The translations under genes and the position numbers were made by a program. Of a stretch of 64,000 bases of DNA, positions 10,339-18,890 are shown in pieces. This DNA comes from Providencia stuartii (GTDB lineage Bacteria; Pseudomonadota; Gammaproteobacteria; Enterobacterales; Enterobacteriaceae), in contig NZ_CP119546.1 of assembly GCF_029277985.1 (NCBI RefSeq), positions 4,278,001-4,342,000 of the forward strand, given 5' to 3'. The notes below the pieces were generated by a model. It did not search any database. It saw only the letters and a list, made by a program, of their open reading frames with translations, and was not told the origin of the DNA. The stretch's first letter is position 1; each line of letters starts with the position of its first letter.

Positions 10339-10354
10339 TGTGATTTATCTCACT
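10339..10354 (+). promoter_or_regulatory. CRP-like binding site upstream of the GH3 gene
   Basis: TGTGATTTATCTCACT matches the CRP core TGTGA-N6-TCACA at 9 of 10 positions. It lies about 57 bp before the GH3 start codon, a reasonable distance for activation. A CRP half-site (TGTGATCTAG on the minus strand) lies further upstream near 10170-10180. Catabolite control of a glycan-use gene makes sense. Confidence 0.55.
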
Positions 10355-10410
10355 TTATAATTAATTAACCCTACTTATTATTCATCGAAAAATAACTTAG
10401 GAATAACTCG

Positions 10411-12291
10411 ATGAAAAATCTGACTCTACTTTCCCTCTGTTTATTGAGCGCCGTGTCGTTGGCTGAACCTATTTCACAAGCACAGCTTGATACTTTGTGG
10501 AAAAACAAACAAAAATCTGCTGAAGAAATTGTCAATAATATGTCTGAAGCCGAAAAAATTGGCCAACTATTTATGTTGGACTTCAGATATTGGAATCAGG
10601 ATAGCAAAGGCGAGCCAGCTCCATTTCTGGTCATGAACGAGGAAGTTTCTAAAGTGATTAATCAATACCACTTAGGTTCTGTCATCTTGTTCCGTGAAAA
10701 TTTAATTGATACCCCCCAAACGGTGGAATTAATTAACCAGCTACAAGCTTCCCGTAGTAATTTGCCACTCTTTATTGGTACTGACCAAGAAGGCGGCTAT
10801 GTCACTCGCCTTCGTGTCGGAACCGAAATGCCCGGTAATATGGCCTTAGGCGCGACCCGTAATCCTGCTCTCGCAGAGCTAACCGGCATGATCCATGGCT
10901 ATGAATTATCCAGCCTCGGCTTTAATATCAACTTTGGCCCTGTTGTCGATGTGAATAACAATCAAAATAACCCTGTCATTGGTGTGCGCTCCTATTCGGA
11001 TAATAAAGAGCTGGTCGAACAGCTTTCGACCAATTACATCAAAGGCATCCACAAATACAATTTATTGACCTCACTAAAACACTTCCCTGGGCATGGTAAT
11101 GTTTCCTCTGACTCTCACGTAGACTTACCTGTCGTGAATTCAAATGAACAAGAGTGGCGCTCTACAGAGTTACCGCCCTTCCAGTATGCGCTCAACCATG
11201 GCGCAGACGCAGTAATGACGGCGCACATCATTGTGCCTGCCCTCGATAACAGCAAGATCAAAACGCTAACAGGGAAAGAGGTGGGAACACCCGCTACGCT
11301 GTCAAAACCTATCCTACACGGCATTTTACGTGATGAGCTAAATTATGATGGCCTCATCATCACTGACGCCATGGATATGGGAGCGATTGCGGATAATTTT
11401 GATATGAATTGGGCTGTAGAAACCTCTTTATTAGCAGGCTCGGATATCATCCTTATGCCAATCAAAATGTGGGACAGCGAATCAATTACTCGTCTAGACA
11501 ATATGTATCGCTATCTTGAAAGTGAGGCTAAGAAAAACCCTGAATTACAAAAACGTATTGATGAGTCGGCTAAACGCGTCATACTGAAAAAATTACAGCA
11601 AGAGATCACCGCTCAACCGGTTGATTTAAAAAATGCTCAACAGATTGTTGCCTCTAAAGGCCATAAAGATCTGGAGAATATGGTTTCAGAGCAAGCGATT
11701 ACGGTGATCAAAAATGATCATGTGCTGCCTTATATCTTGAAACCACAAAATAGAATACTCGTCATTTCCGATGAAAAACCACGTAATGAATTAATTCAAA
11801 AACACTTAAATGCTATTGCTAATGAAACGGGTGTCACTATTGATAGCCAAGAAATCGTGATCAAATTAGCGGAAAACACCCTCACTGAAAAAGATATTAA
11901 ACCTCGATTAAAAAACCAAGATCTGATCTTATTGACCACCTATAACTTAAAAGATAATCCAACTAACGCTCAGATAATCATTGATGAAGCGAATAAAGCA
12001 AATATTCCGCTCGTCGTTATTTCCTCTCGTAACCCTTACGATATCGCCTATTTGAAAGACGTTAAAGCTAACATCGCTATCTACGGCATTACTGGATTTG
12101 ATATTACGAATAATAACCGTAATTCACTGGAAACGAATATTCGTAGTGGATTACGCACATTATTTGCAGACCAACAGAAACAACCTTTGAATATGCCTAA
12201 GGGGCAACTGCCGGTCAATATCAAGAACCCTCAAGGGGATAAAATCCTGTTTCCTTATGGTTACGGTGAAACCTACAACACAACACATTAA
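10411..12291 (+). CDS. Secreted GH3 family glycosidase (beta-N-acetylhexosaminidase-like)
   Basis: Glycoside hydrolase of family 3, likely releasing terminal beta-linked N-acetylglucosamine from oligosaccharides in the periplasm. Residues 1-18 are a signal peptide (cleavage after SLA). The catalytic barrel (about 40-400) carries GTDQEGGYVTRL, the NagZ-type acid/base loop KHFPGHG-N4-DSHVDLP near residue 221-238, and the nucleophile motif ITDAMDMGA near residue 310. A second alpha/beta domain (about 415-620) resembles the two-domain NagZ of Gram-positives rather than the single-domain, cytoplasmic E. coli NagZ (about 340 residues). Ribosome-binding AGGA lies 8 nt before the ATG. It sits between two OmpG-like porins, suggesting uptake and trimming of a shared glycan. 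Exact sugar specificity is inferred. Confidence 0.8.
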   Translation: MKNLTLLSLCLLSAVSLAEPISQAQLDTLWKNKQKSAEEIVNNMSEAEKIGQLFMLDFRYWNQDSKGEPAPFLVMNEEVSKVINQYHLGSVILFRENLIDTPQTVELINQLQASRSNLPLFIGTDQEGGYVTRLRVGTEMPGNMALGATRNPALAELTGMIHGYELSSLGFNINFGPVVDVNNNQNNPVIGVRSYSDNKELVEQLSTNYIKGIHKYNLLTSLKHFPGHGNVSSDSHVDLPVVNSNEQEWRSTELPPFQYALNHGADAVMTAHIIVPALDNSKIKTLTGKEVGTPATLSKPILHGILRDELNYDGLIITDAMDMGAIADNFDMNWAVETSLLAGSDIILMPIKMWDSESITRLDNMYRYLESEAKKNPELQKRIDESAKRVILKKLQQEITAQPVDLKNAQQIVASKGHKDLENMVSEQAITVIKNDHVLPYILKPQNRILVISDEKPRNELIQKHLNAIANETGVTIDSQEIVIKLAENTLTEKDIKPRLKNQDLILLTTYNLKDNPTNAQIIIDEANKANIPLVVISSRNPYDIAYLKDVKANIAIYGITGFDITNNNRNSLETNIRSGLRTLFADQQKQPLNMPKGQLPVNIKNPQGDKILFPYGYGETYNTTH

Positions 12292-12314
12292 CGCCTATTT
12301 TCACTCTGTACTTT

Positions 12315-12350
12315 CCAGCCTCTATATCTCCATCGGAAATATAAGGCTGG
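12315..12350 (+). terminator. hairpin after the GH3 gene
   Basis: CCAGCCT / AGGCTGG inverted repeat with additional internal ATAT pairing, 23 nt after the stop; only a short T-containing tail, so possibly a partial terminator before porin copy 2. Confidence 0.5.
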
Positions 12351-12417
12351 TTATTACACCTCAACAAAAACAAACACTGCTACCTCATAAACAATAATTA
12401 AAAATTAAAGGATCATC

Positions 12418-13374
12418 ATGAAAATATCATTGAATGGTTTACTCTTTCTCTCTGTTACTAGCCTTGCTACCCCAGTATTAGCGGCTGAGCCTATAAATAA
12501 TGACTACTGGCGAATTACGTCTAACGTTTATATGGAATTAGAAAAATTTGAAGGTCACCATAATACCAGTGGCGGCAAGGTATATGACAAAACAACGATG
12601 ATAGGCCAGCTCTTCTTATCAAACCCTGAATCTAAATGGAGCTTCTTTCTTGAACACAAAGAGTCTTTAAGAAGCTATAACCATAATTTCTCTACATCAA
12701 AAGACTCTTTTATTCGTAACCGTACCCAAATTGGGGCAACACGTAAAATGTATTCGAGCGATGTAGGGCAATTCAACCTAAACGTGACCTACCGAAAAGA
12801 ATCAAATGACTCGGCTCCCGGAACGATGGCGCGTCCATCGAACACACTATTTTGGTTGATGCCTAGCGGGACTTATAATTTCAACGATAAGTGGGCATTT
12901 AATTTCTGGGATGCGTTTTACCACTACGATAATTTCCACGCCCCCAATAGTTATGAGTGGGAATCCGAGCACGGTATCGTCTACAAGGTGAATGATTCGG
13001 CAACCGCTAAACTCTATATGTACACCGACTGGACATGGGATAAAGACTTCAATAAAACATGGGAACAAAACCAAATCCGTGGCTACTTCCCAGTTACCCT
13101 AAACCAAGAATGGAGTATTATGCCGTACTTCCGCTATTACCTAAATGAGCACAATTACGACAGCAACCAACGTACGACCCAGAAAGTGAAAGAGGGTTAC
13201 CGAGTTGGCACACAAGTTTTCTATAATTTAACCCCCAAAATCACATTATGGGGTGGATTCGCTGTTGAGCCGAGTACTTGGGAAAATCCGAAAGGTGCCG
13301 GCATTACCTCTGGTAGTCATAACCGCCAAACATTCTACTTAGGCCAATTAGGCGTGAAATACGTCTGGCAATAA
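12418..13374 (+). CDS. OmpG-like outer-membrane porin, copy 2
   Basis: Paralogue of the porin at 9044-9991 with the same length, same final strand (GVKYVWQ) and many shared blocks (RNRTQIGATR, YRKESNDSAP, QIRGYFPV, TLWGG). Residues 1-22 are a signal peptide (PVLAAEP). Expected to be a monomeric beta-barrel channel of the OmpG type for oligosaccharides. The ATG is preceded by AAAGGATCATC, a normal ribosome-binding site. It follows the GH3 gene by about 125 bp and may be partly co-transcribed with it. Two divergent copies around one hydrolase suggest either different substrates or duplication with gene-dosage effect. Substrate not known. Confidence 0.8.
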   Translation: MKISLNGLLFLSVTSLATPVLAAEPINNDYWRITSNVYMELEKFEGHHNTSGGKVYDKTTMIGQLFLSNPESKWSFFLEHKESLRSYNHNFSTSKDSFIRNRTQIGATRKMYSSDVGQFNLNVTYRKESNDSAPGTMARPSNTLFWLMPSGTYNFNDKWAFNFWDAFYHYDNFHAPNSYEWESEHGIVYKVNDSATAKLYMYTDWTWDKDFNKTWEQNQIRGYFPVTLNQEWSIMPYFRYYLNEHNYDSNQRTTQKVKEGYRVGTQVFYNLTPKITLWGGFAVEPSTWENPKGAGITSGSHNRQTFYLGQLGVKYVWQ

Positions 13375-13384
13375 CAGAAAAAAT

Positions 13385-13421
13385 ATTGCTACCGCTCATC
13401 CCCTCATTGAGCGGTAGCAAT
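13385..13421. terminator. strong hairpin between porin copy 2 and sbp
   Basis: Perfect 14-bp stem (ATTGCTACCGCTCA / its complement) with a 9-nt loop. On the minus strand it runs into ATATTTTTT, so it is a good terminator for sbp; on the plus strand it closes the porin transcript with no T-run. Confidence 0.85.
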
Positions 13422-13538
13422 CCACAAGCATCATAAAGCAACCCCTGTTTCTCCTATGTAACATGTCGTTCGGTAGCTAAAGAACCGGCCGTTAGGTGCA
13501 AAAAAATGGTGTCGGCGACTCAAAATATGCCGTGAGTG

Positions 13539-14540
13539 TTAGGGGCGGCGACTAATCTCATCAAAAATGCCCCCATTGGCAAAATGTGTAGATTGCGCTT
13601 GAGTCCAACCGCCAAACACATCATCTACCGTCAATAGTTTCAGTTTAGGAAAGCGTTGCTGATATTTTTTAGCGACATCCGCATCACGGGGTCGATAATA
13701 ATTTTTAGCGGCTATTTCTTGCCCTTCAGGGGAGTATAAATACTCCAAATAGGCTTGTGCGACTTCTCGGCGGTCACGTTTATCGACGGTTTTATCAACC
13801 ACAGCCACAGTAGGCTCAGCTAAAATAGAGATGCTAGGCGTCACAATTTCAAATTCACCATTTTCACCAAGCTCATTAATCGCTAATAACGCCTCGTTTT
13901 CCCACGCAATTAATACATCTCCAATTCCACGTTCCACAAAGCTATTTGTTGCGCCGCGAGCACCAGAATCTAACACCTCAACATTTTGATAGAGTTGTTT
14001 AACAAATTGTTTGGCTTTCTCTGGGTCATGATGATTTTTTTCCAAAGCATATCCCCAAGCCCCAAGATAATTCCAACGCGCTCCGCCTGAGGTTTTGGGA
14101 TTCGGTGTCACAATCGCAACATCTTGACGGATCAAATCATCCCAATCTTGGATATTTTTAGGATTACCTTTACGGACAAGAAAGACAATTGTTGAAGTGT
14201 AAGGTGCGGAATTATCGGGGAGCCGTTTTATCCAATTTTTATCAATGCGCCCGCTGTCCGCTATGGCATCAACATCATAAGCTAACGCTAGCGTGACGAC
14301 ATCGGCTTCCAAGCCATTAATGACAGATGTTGCTTGTTTACCTGAACCACCATGAGACTGACGAATGGTTACCGTATCCCCAGTTTTTCCTTGCCAATAC
14401 TGGCTAAAAGCTTGGTTATATTGCTGGTAAAATTCCCGAGTCGGATCATAAGAAACATTTAATAATTGAATGTTTTTCGCCCATGCTCCCGTCGTCAGTA
14501 TTAATAACAATGCCGTTGCTGACTGCCATTTTAGTGCCAT
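13539..14540 (-). CDS. sbp: Periplasmic sulfate-binding protein
   Basis: Captures sulfate (and thiosulfate) in the periplasm for the CysTWA ABC importer. Signal peptide in the first ~20 residues (cleavage near GAWA-K). The mature N-terminus [14 protein letters not shown], the sulfate-contact region [14 protein letters not shown], and [28 protein letters not shown] and YYRPRD blocks match E. coli Sbp throughout. I take ATG 14540 with TGAGG nine nt upstream rather than ATG 14555. In E. coli sbp is activated by CysB under sulfur limitation; no site is called here. Gene order sbp-pfkA is conserved. Confidence 0.96.
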   Translation of the reverse strand: MALKWQSATALLLILTTGAWAKNIQLLNVSYDPTREFYQQYNQAFSQYWQGKTGDTVTIRQSHGGSGKQATSVINGLEADVVTLALAYDVDAIADSGRIDKNWIKRLPDNSAPYTSTIVFLVRKGNPKNIQDWDDLIRQDVAIVTPNPKTSGGARWNYLGAWGYALEKNHHDPEKAKQFVKQLYQNVEVLDSGARGATNSFVERGIGDVLIAWENEALLAINELGENGEFEIVTPSISILAEPTVAVVDKTVDKRDRREVAQAYLEYLYSPEGQEIAAKNYYRPRDADVAKKYQQRFPKLKLLTVDDVFGGWTQAQSTHFANGGIFDEISRRP

Positions 14541-14666
14541 TCTTCCATACCTCATTCATTTAAATGTTAAGGCAGGCTGACAGATTTCATAGATAACATG
14601 AAATAATTAAAAATGACAATTTATGCAACAAAAGAATATACCGTGAATTCGATGAGAGAGAACAAA

Positions 14667-14697
14667 CCTGTATCGTGCCGTTAATGCACGATACAGG
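14667..14697 (-). terminator. pfkA terminator
   Basis: Perfect 12-bp stem (CCTGTATCGTGC and complement, 7-nt loop); on the minus strand it is followed by TTTGTT, 28 nt after the pfkA stop. Confidence 0.85.
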
Positions 14698-14724
14698 AGA
14701 GATTTGCAATTGTAGAGGTAAAAA

Positions 14725-15702
14725 TCAGTACAGTTTTTTCGCTGTATCGTACCAATCTTTCTTAAAGACGCGCTTCATGTTCATTACCGCATCAATAATG
14801 TCATGGTGAACCAATTTTTCGTTTTGGATCCCGACACAACGACCGCCATAGCCCTCTAAAAGGAGCTGAATAGAGTATGCCCCCATACGCGAGGCCAAAA
14901 TGCGGTCATAGGCAACAGGCGATCCACCACGTTGAATATGCCCCAGTACCGTTGCACGCGTTTCATGATGGGTTTCTGCTTCAATGTATTTAGCTAATTC
15001 ATCAACATCGCAAACATGTTCTGTAATCGCAACGATAGCATGTCGCTTGCCTTTCTCAATACCTTGTTTGATTTCAGACAACAGCTCTTCACGATCATAA
15101 GCCATTTCATTTTCAGGCAAGACTAAGAACTCACACCCTCCCGCAATCGCCGCGGATAGCGTTAAATCACCACAGTAGCGTCCCATCACTTCAACAATAG
15201 AAATACGTTTGTGAGAAGTTGAGGTATCACGCAGACGGTCAATCGCTTCAACAACGGTTTCAAGGGCAGTGAAGTAACCAATGGTATAGTCTGTTCCTGC
15301 AACGTCATTATCGATAGTGCCGGGTAGACCAATACATGGGAAACCAGCTTCTGTTAATGCTTTAGCACCGAGATAAGAACCATCACCACCAATCACGACG
15401 AGAGCATCAATATGATTTTTTTTCAGATTCTCAATGGCAACAGCACGAACTTTTTCATCGCGGAATTGAGGAAAACGCGCAGATCCGAGGAAGGTACCAC
15501 CGCGGTTAATCATGTCAGAAACACTATAACGGTCTAGCTGTTTCATGCGATTTTCATATAAACCTAGATATCCATCATAGATACCCATGACTTCTAACCC
15601 TTCGCTCAATGCAGCACGTACCACGCCGCGGATTGCAGCATTCATACCTGGTGCATCACCACCGCTTGTTAATACCCCAATTCTTTTAATCTGCTTGACC
15701 AT
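14725..15702 (-). CDS. pfkA: ATP-dependent 6-phosphofructokinase I
   Basis: Phosphorylates fructose 6-phosphate with ATP, the committed step of glycolysis; homotetramer in the cytoplasm, inhibited by PEP and activated by ADP. The 325 residues align end to end with the 320-residue E. coli enzyme. Visible motifs: [16 protein letters not shown] near residue 10, GGDGSYLGA near 103, [15 protein letters not shown] near 125 with the catalytic Asp, MGRYCGDL near 170 and HIQRGGSP near 250. The last ATG-led start MVKQIKR matches the family. Upstream, fieF of E. coli is missing; a long gene-poor stretch follows instead. Confidence 0.98.
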   Translation of the reverse strand: MVKQIKRIGVLTSGGDAPGMNAAIRGVVRAALSEGLEVMGIYDGYLGLYENRMKQLDRYSVSDMINRGGTFLGSARFPQFRDEKVRAVAIENLKKNHIDALVVIGGDGSYLGAKALTEAGFPCIGLPGTIDNDVAGTDYTIGYFTALETVVEAIDRLRDTSTSHKRISIVEVMGRYCGDLTLSAAIAGGCEFLVLPENEMAYDREELLSEIKQGIEKGKRHAIVAITEHVCDVDELAKYIEAETHHETRATVLGHIQRGGSPVAYDRILASRMGAYSIQLLLEGYGGRCVGIQNEKLVHHDIIDAVMNMKRVFKKDWYDTAKKLY

Positions 15703-16059
15703 GATGACCTCTGATTAATGAATATAAATTGCAAATCGATAAAAGACACAACACCTGCGCTTTTCTACATCAAATTCGATTATAAACCATCGTGCTGAAT
15801 TGATTCACCTACCACTATAATACGGTAAAGGTACTGATATACCTGTTTTCCATCAAGTTTTGATACTTTATTGTGATCCAGTCTACACAATTTTAGTTCA
15901 TAAAATGGATTACCGTAAAAACACAGGCTCACTATAGCGGTTGTTGCCTTACTTCGAAACAAAAATTAAGTCTCCATCATAGCATTGATATGAAATAGAA
16001 AGTTAACCTTGCGAGTTAAACATCAGCGGCAGTCACTCGCACGGTTATCTATATTCACA

Positions 16060-16243
16060 TGATAAAGCGCCATTTTTCACGGGTGTTAAGGAAGCCAAGG
16101 TGAACCTCCTTGCATCATTCCCCAGTAGCGTGAGGACGACAACATGCCATCGTTGGGTTGCTAAACACGCCAACTGTCGCGAGGTATAAAATTTGATAGG
16201 CTTTAGCTAAGTGCCTGACCCGCGCGGGTTCAAGCACTTTTTT
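16060..16243 (+). ncRNA. candidate small RNA with anti-Shine-Dalgarno segment
   Basis: Nothing on the plus strand here codes for protein, yet a strong plus-strand terminator ends the segment (16209-16243). Upstream lie further hairpins, for example GTTGG/CCAAC at about 16152-16175, and an unpaired-looking AACCTCCTT (16103-16111) that is complementary to ribosome-binding sites, as in several Hfq-dependent sRNAs such as CyaR. The 5' end is not defined; TATATT at 16050-16055 could be a -10 box but no -35 fits. It resembles no sRNA I can name. Confidence 0.35.
16209..16243 (+). terminator. strong plus-strand terminator without an assigned gene
   Basis: AAGTGC / GCACTT outer stem around a GC-rich inner palindrome CCCGCGCGGG, followed by six T's. 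The cdsA-like and pfkA genes both run on the other strand, so this terminator must serve a plus-strand transcript. Confidence 0.8.
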
Positions 16244-16275
16244 CATTTTGGAGTTAATCGAACACAGAAGCCAAA

Positions 16276-17220
16276 TTACGTATAAAAATAACGTGTTAAG
16301 TGAAAGAATATTGGCGCTGCGAAACATAACGAGTCGATACGGTCTAACATGCCACCATGCCCTTCAATAATTGCGCCGAAATCTTTAATACCACTATCAC
16401 GTTTGATCGCCGACATACATAACCCCCCGACGAATCCCATTAAAGTGATCGCAAGAGACATCAATCCTGCAACCCACCAACTGAAAGGCGTTACCCAATA
16501 TAAACAGATCCCGATAAGCACCGAAGAGAGTATGCCGCCGATAAAGCCTTCAATTGTTTTATTAGGACTTAATTTTGGCACTATCGGATGTTTGCCAAAC
16601 AATTTCCCAAACACATACTGCAACACATCAGAAAGTTGGGTCACAACAATTAAAAACAGGAGTAATTTTACATTCTCGCCTTCATAACCTTGAATATCTA
16701 ACATCAATAAAGCAGGAACATGACTTAAACAAAACACCGCAACTAACATGCCCCACTGAATTTTGGCTGTGCGTTCAAGAAAATGATAAGTATCCCCCGC
16801 TAAAGCGATACGTGTCGGTAGGAAAAGAAATACGAATACCGGTACAAAAATAGAAAACATGCCATACCACTGAATACCAACCAAAACATATTGCAACGGC
16901 AGGAATATAAAAAAGCACCAAAATAACGCTTCATGATCACTACGTCGAGTTGGCGTTAAAGTAATAAACTCTCTCAATGCGAAAAATGAAATTAGCGCAA
17001 ATAAAATCACAACACCGATATTGCCTATCACAACGGCCAATACACACACGATACACATCAACCACCATGCACGTATTCTGGCATTTAAATTGTCGATTGT
17101 AGGATTGCTCTTTTCTCCTGAATACCGATAAGCAAGGATCCCACCAATGATACTGGCTACCACGAGTATACTGAATACACCCGATAGCAATAACACGATC
17201 TCGCTATCCCAAAGGCTCAT
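16276..17220 (-). CDS. CdsA-like phosphatidate cytidylyltransferase (YnbB-type)
   Basis: Membrane enzyme expected to make CDP-diacylglycerol from phosphatidic acid and CTP. The 314-residue protein has about eight hydrophobic segments. The CdsA signature is visible near the C-terminus: QLSDVLQYVFGKLFGKHPIVPKLSPNKTIEG (read as the usual S-x-K-T-x-E-G core) and SAIKRDSGIKDFGAIIEGHGGMLDRIDS with the Mg-binding Asp residues. It resembles the accessory YnbB branch more than the housekeeping CdsA. Its start codon overlaps the plsC-like stop (ATGA), so the two are translationally coupled: acyltransferase makes phosphatidate, this enzyme activates it. No phosphatidyltransferase partner is in the window. 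Confidence 0.85.
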   Translation of the reverse strand: MSLWDSEIVLLLSGVFSILVVASIIGGILAYRYSGEKSNPTIDNLNARIRAWWLMCIVCVLAVVIGNIGVVILFALISFFALREFITLTPTRRSDHEALFWCFFIFLPLQYVLVGIQWYGMFSIFVPVFVFLFLPTRIALAGDTYHFLERTAKIQWGMLVAVFCLSHVPALLMLDIQGYEGENVKLLLFLIVVTQLSDVLQYVFGKLFGKHPIVPKLSPNKTIEGFIGGILSSVLIGICLYWVTPFSWWVAGLMSLAITLMGFVGGLCMSAIKRDSGIKDFGAIIEGHGGMLDRIDSLCFAAPIFFHLTRYFYT

Positions 17221-17858
17221 GGCATCAACTCCTCTAATGCAGATTTAGCGCGTTGTAAAAATTCAGCTTTAGATTCATCCTCGCCTAATGGCGAGAGAGG
17301 CGCTCCCACTACTGCGGAACAAATAACGGGAACCACGAGCTTGGAGCCTTTTGGCAACACACGGTTTAAATTTTCAAGATAAACAGGAACCACTTCGACA
17401 TGAGGAAATTTTTTAGCTAGGTGGTAAATACCACTTTTGAAATGACTTAATTCTTCGCCATCGCCGCGAGTGCCTTCCGGAAAGAGGATCAATGATTGTT
17501 GCTGTACTAACACCGCTTCTAGCGGCGCTAATATATTGTCTTTGGCGGCCCCCTCCCCTTTTCGATCAACCAATACGGCTCGGAATACTTTATTAACCAA
17601 ATAACGTCTAAACGGTGTTTTATCCCAATAATCTTTTGCTGCCACAGGATGGACGGTATGGCGCATTAAAGGAGGTAAGCCAGACCAAATAACAAGACCA
17701 TCAAGGTGACTAGAGTGATTCGCATAATATATACGAGACGTCATCGTTGGTTGACAACCGACCCAACGCGTACGTACACCGGTTAATAAGCGGCAAGTAA
17801 ATGATAATAACATCCCCATTCCTTTTGCCATCAAAGAAACTCTTTGAGCTTTTTCCAT
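17217..17858 (-). CDS. PlsC-like 1-acyl-glycerol-3-phosphate acyltransferase
   Basis: Acyltransferase of the PlsC family, expected to form phosphatidic acid at the inner membrane. The catalytic block YYANHSSHLDG (the NHxxxxD motif, near residue 53) and the glycerophosphate-binding FPEGTRGDGEEL block (near residue 131) are intact. The N-terminal ~25 residues are weakly hydrophobic. I chose ATG 17858 because AAGGA lies six nt upstream; an upstream TTG (17873) has no site. It overlaps the cdsA-like gene by 4 nt. The pair replaces fieF in the E. coli order and may be an accessory phospholipid-making unit. Confidence 0.85.
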   Translation of the reverse strand: MEKAQRVSLMAKGMGMLLSFTCRLLTGVRTRWVGCQPTMTSRIYYANHSSHLDGLVIWSGLPPLMRHTVHPVAAKDYWDKTPFRRYLVNKVFRAVLVDRKGEGAAKDNILAPLEAVLVQQQSLILFPEGTRGDGEELSHFKSGIYHLAKKFPHVEVVPVYLENLNRVLPKGSKLVVPVICSAVVGAPLSPLGEDESKAEFLQRAKSALEELMP

Positions 17859-18070
17859 CTTTATTCCTTGCAAAGCGTTTTTCTATTTTTCTACCCAGTT
17901 CTTAGTCAGAAGGGATAAATATTTTTTAATTAACACATCAGAAATGAAAATTAAGACTTAAGCTAAACGGGTTTATTTATTAGCACAACAGGGAAGCTCT
18001 GAATTCCTCTTATTTGAGATTACACTCGCAGACACGCTGCAAATTCTCTGAAAAAACTCACAAAAAATGC

Positions 18071-18109
18071 AAAAAAAAGTGCAGCGATGGATTCACCATA
18101 GCTGCACTT
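18071..18109 (-). terminator. loiP terminator
   Basis: Stem AAGTGCAGC/GCTGCACTT extended by ATGG/CCAT pairs, followed on the minus strand by eight T's; 28 nt after the loiP stop. Confidence 0.9.
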
Positions 18110-18137
18110 CAATATGATTGTTGACTAACAAAAAGGC

Positions 18138-18890
18138 TTATTTATCAGCCGCAATACGGTCACGGATATGTTGAGCACGTTCAGCTGACGGTGGATGCGA
18201 GTCAAACATGCTGCTTTCGCTACCTCCCAGTTTTGCTAATTTTTCAAAACTGGTTGCCAGACCTTCGGTTTTAATTCCACGCTTTTTCAGCAGGTCATAA
18301 GAGAAATCATCCGCCTGACTTTCTTGGTGTTGAGAGAACTGAGAGTTAACCAGTTTTTCACCCAATGCAGCAACCTGAGACGCGCTCAATTGCTCAACCA
18401 CGCCACCTGCTGAAGCCGCTGCGGTGCGGGCAGCAACAGCGGCATAAGCAACTTGCATAGCTTTACGTGAGTGACCCAGTGCAACGTGGCCCATTTCGTG
18501 GCCTAATACACCTTCAACTTCATTATCATTCATCATATCCATCAAACCGCTATAAACACGCACACAGCCATTCGCCATTGCCCACGCATTTACTTCATCG
18601 GTCAGATAAACTTTATAGTTAACAGGAGTGCCATCGATTTCATTGCCTAATGCTTTAGCAATTTTATCTAAGCGCTTCGAGTATTTGCTAGAAGCAGGTG
18701 CAATTTTATTTTGTGCATCCATCTCTTTACATGACTGGTCACTTAATTGCTTCACGTCACCGTCAGTTAAAGTAGCAGCTTGCAGTAATTGCATACCCGA
18801 GTTTGTTAGCATGCCCTGATCTAAGTTTTTACATCCCGTCAAAATCACGGCTGAAACAGCGACTGCAACAAGCGCCTTCATCTTCATCAT
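18138..18890 (-). CDS. loiP: Outer-membrane lipoprotein metalloprotease LoiP (YggG), M48 family
   Basis: Zinc protease attached to the outer membrane, in E. coli linked to low-osmolarity stress and to BepA/YfgC. The lipobox LTGC (Cys near residue 19) follows a hydrophobic signal. The M48 site HEMGHVALGH lies near residue 132 and the third ligand region ESQADDFSYDLL near residue 191, with the family's final SHPPSAERAQHI block. I start at ATG 18890, with AAAGGA seven nt upstream, rather than the longer frame from 18911. In E. coli loiP is beside speB; here it is next to cpxP, and Cpx control would be plausible though I see no CpxR box at its own promoter. Confidence 0.88.
   Translation of the reverse strand: MMKMKALVAVAVSAVILTGCKNLDQGMLTNSGMQLLQAATLTDGDVKQLSDQSCKEMDAQNKIAPASSKYSKRLDKIAKALGNEIDGTPVNYKVYLTDEVNAWAMANGCVRVYSGLMDMMNDNEVEGVLGHEMGHVALGHSRKAMQVAYAAVAARTAAASAGGVVEQLSASQVAALGEKLVNSQFSQHQESQADDFSYDLLKKRGIKTEGLATSFEKLAKLGGSESSMFDSHPPSAERAQHIRDRIAADK

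Larger units (their letters stand above)
15703..16275. other. 573-bp gene-poor region between pfkA and the cdsA-like gene
   Basis: Includes the pfkA promoter side (right of 15702) and, further right, a structured segment with a plus-strand terminator described separately as a candidate sRNA. The short minus-strand frames here (for example 15780-15962) show no family features. This is the place where E. coli carries the zinc exporter gene fieF. Confidence 0.6.

Noticed and set aside
15780..15962. Minus-strand frame of 60 residues upstream of pfkA
   Set aside because: No recognisable motifs or good ribosome-binding site; it covers the pfkA promoter region.
16046..16116. Minus-strand 17-codon ORF with a perfect AAGGAGGT site and a TTG start
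   Set aside because: The site is equally explained as the complement of an anti-ribosome-binding stretch in the plus-strand sRNA candidate; the peptide is unlike anything known.
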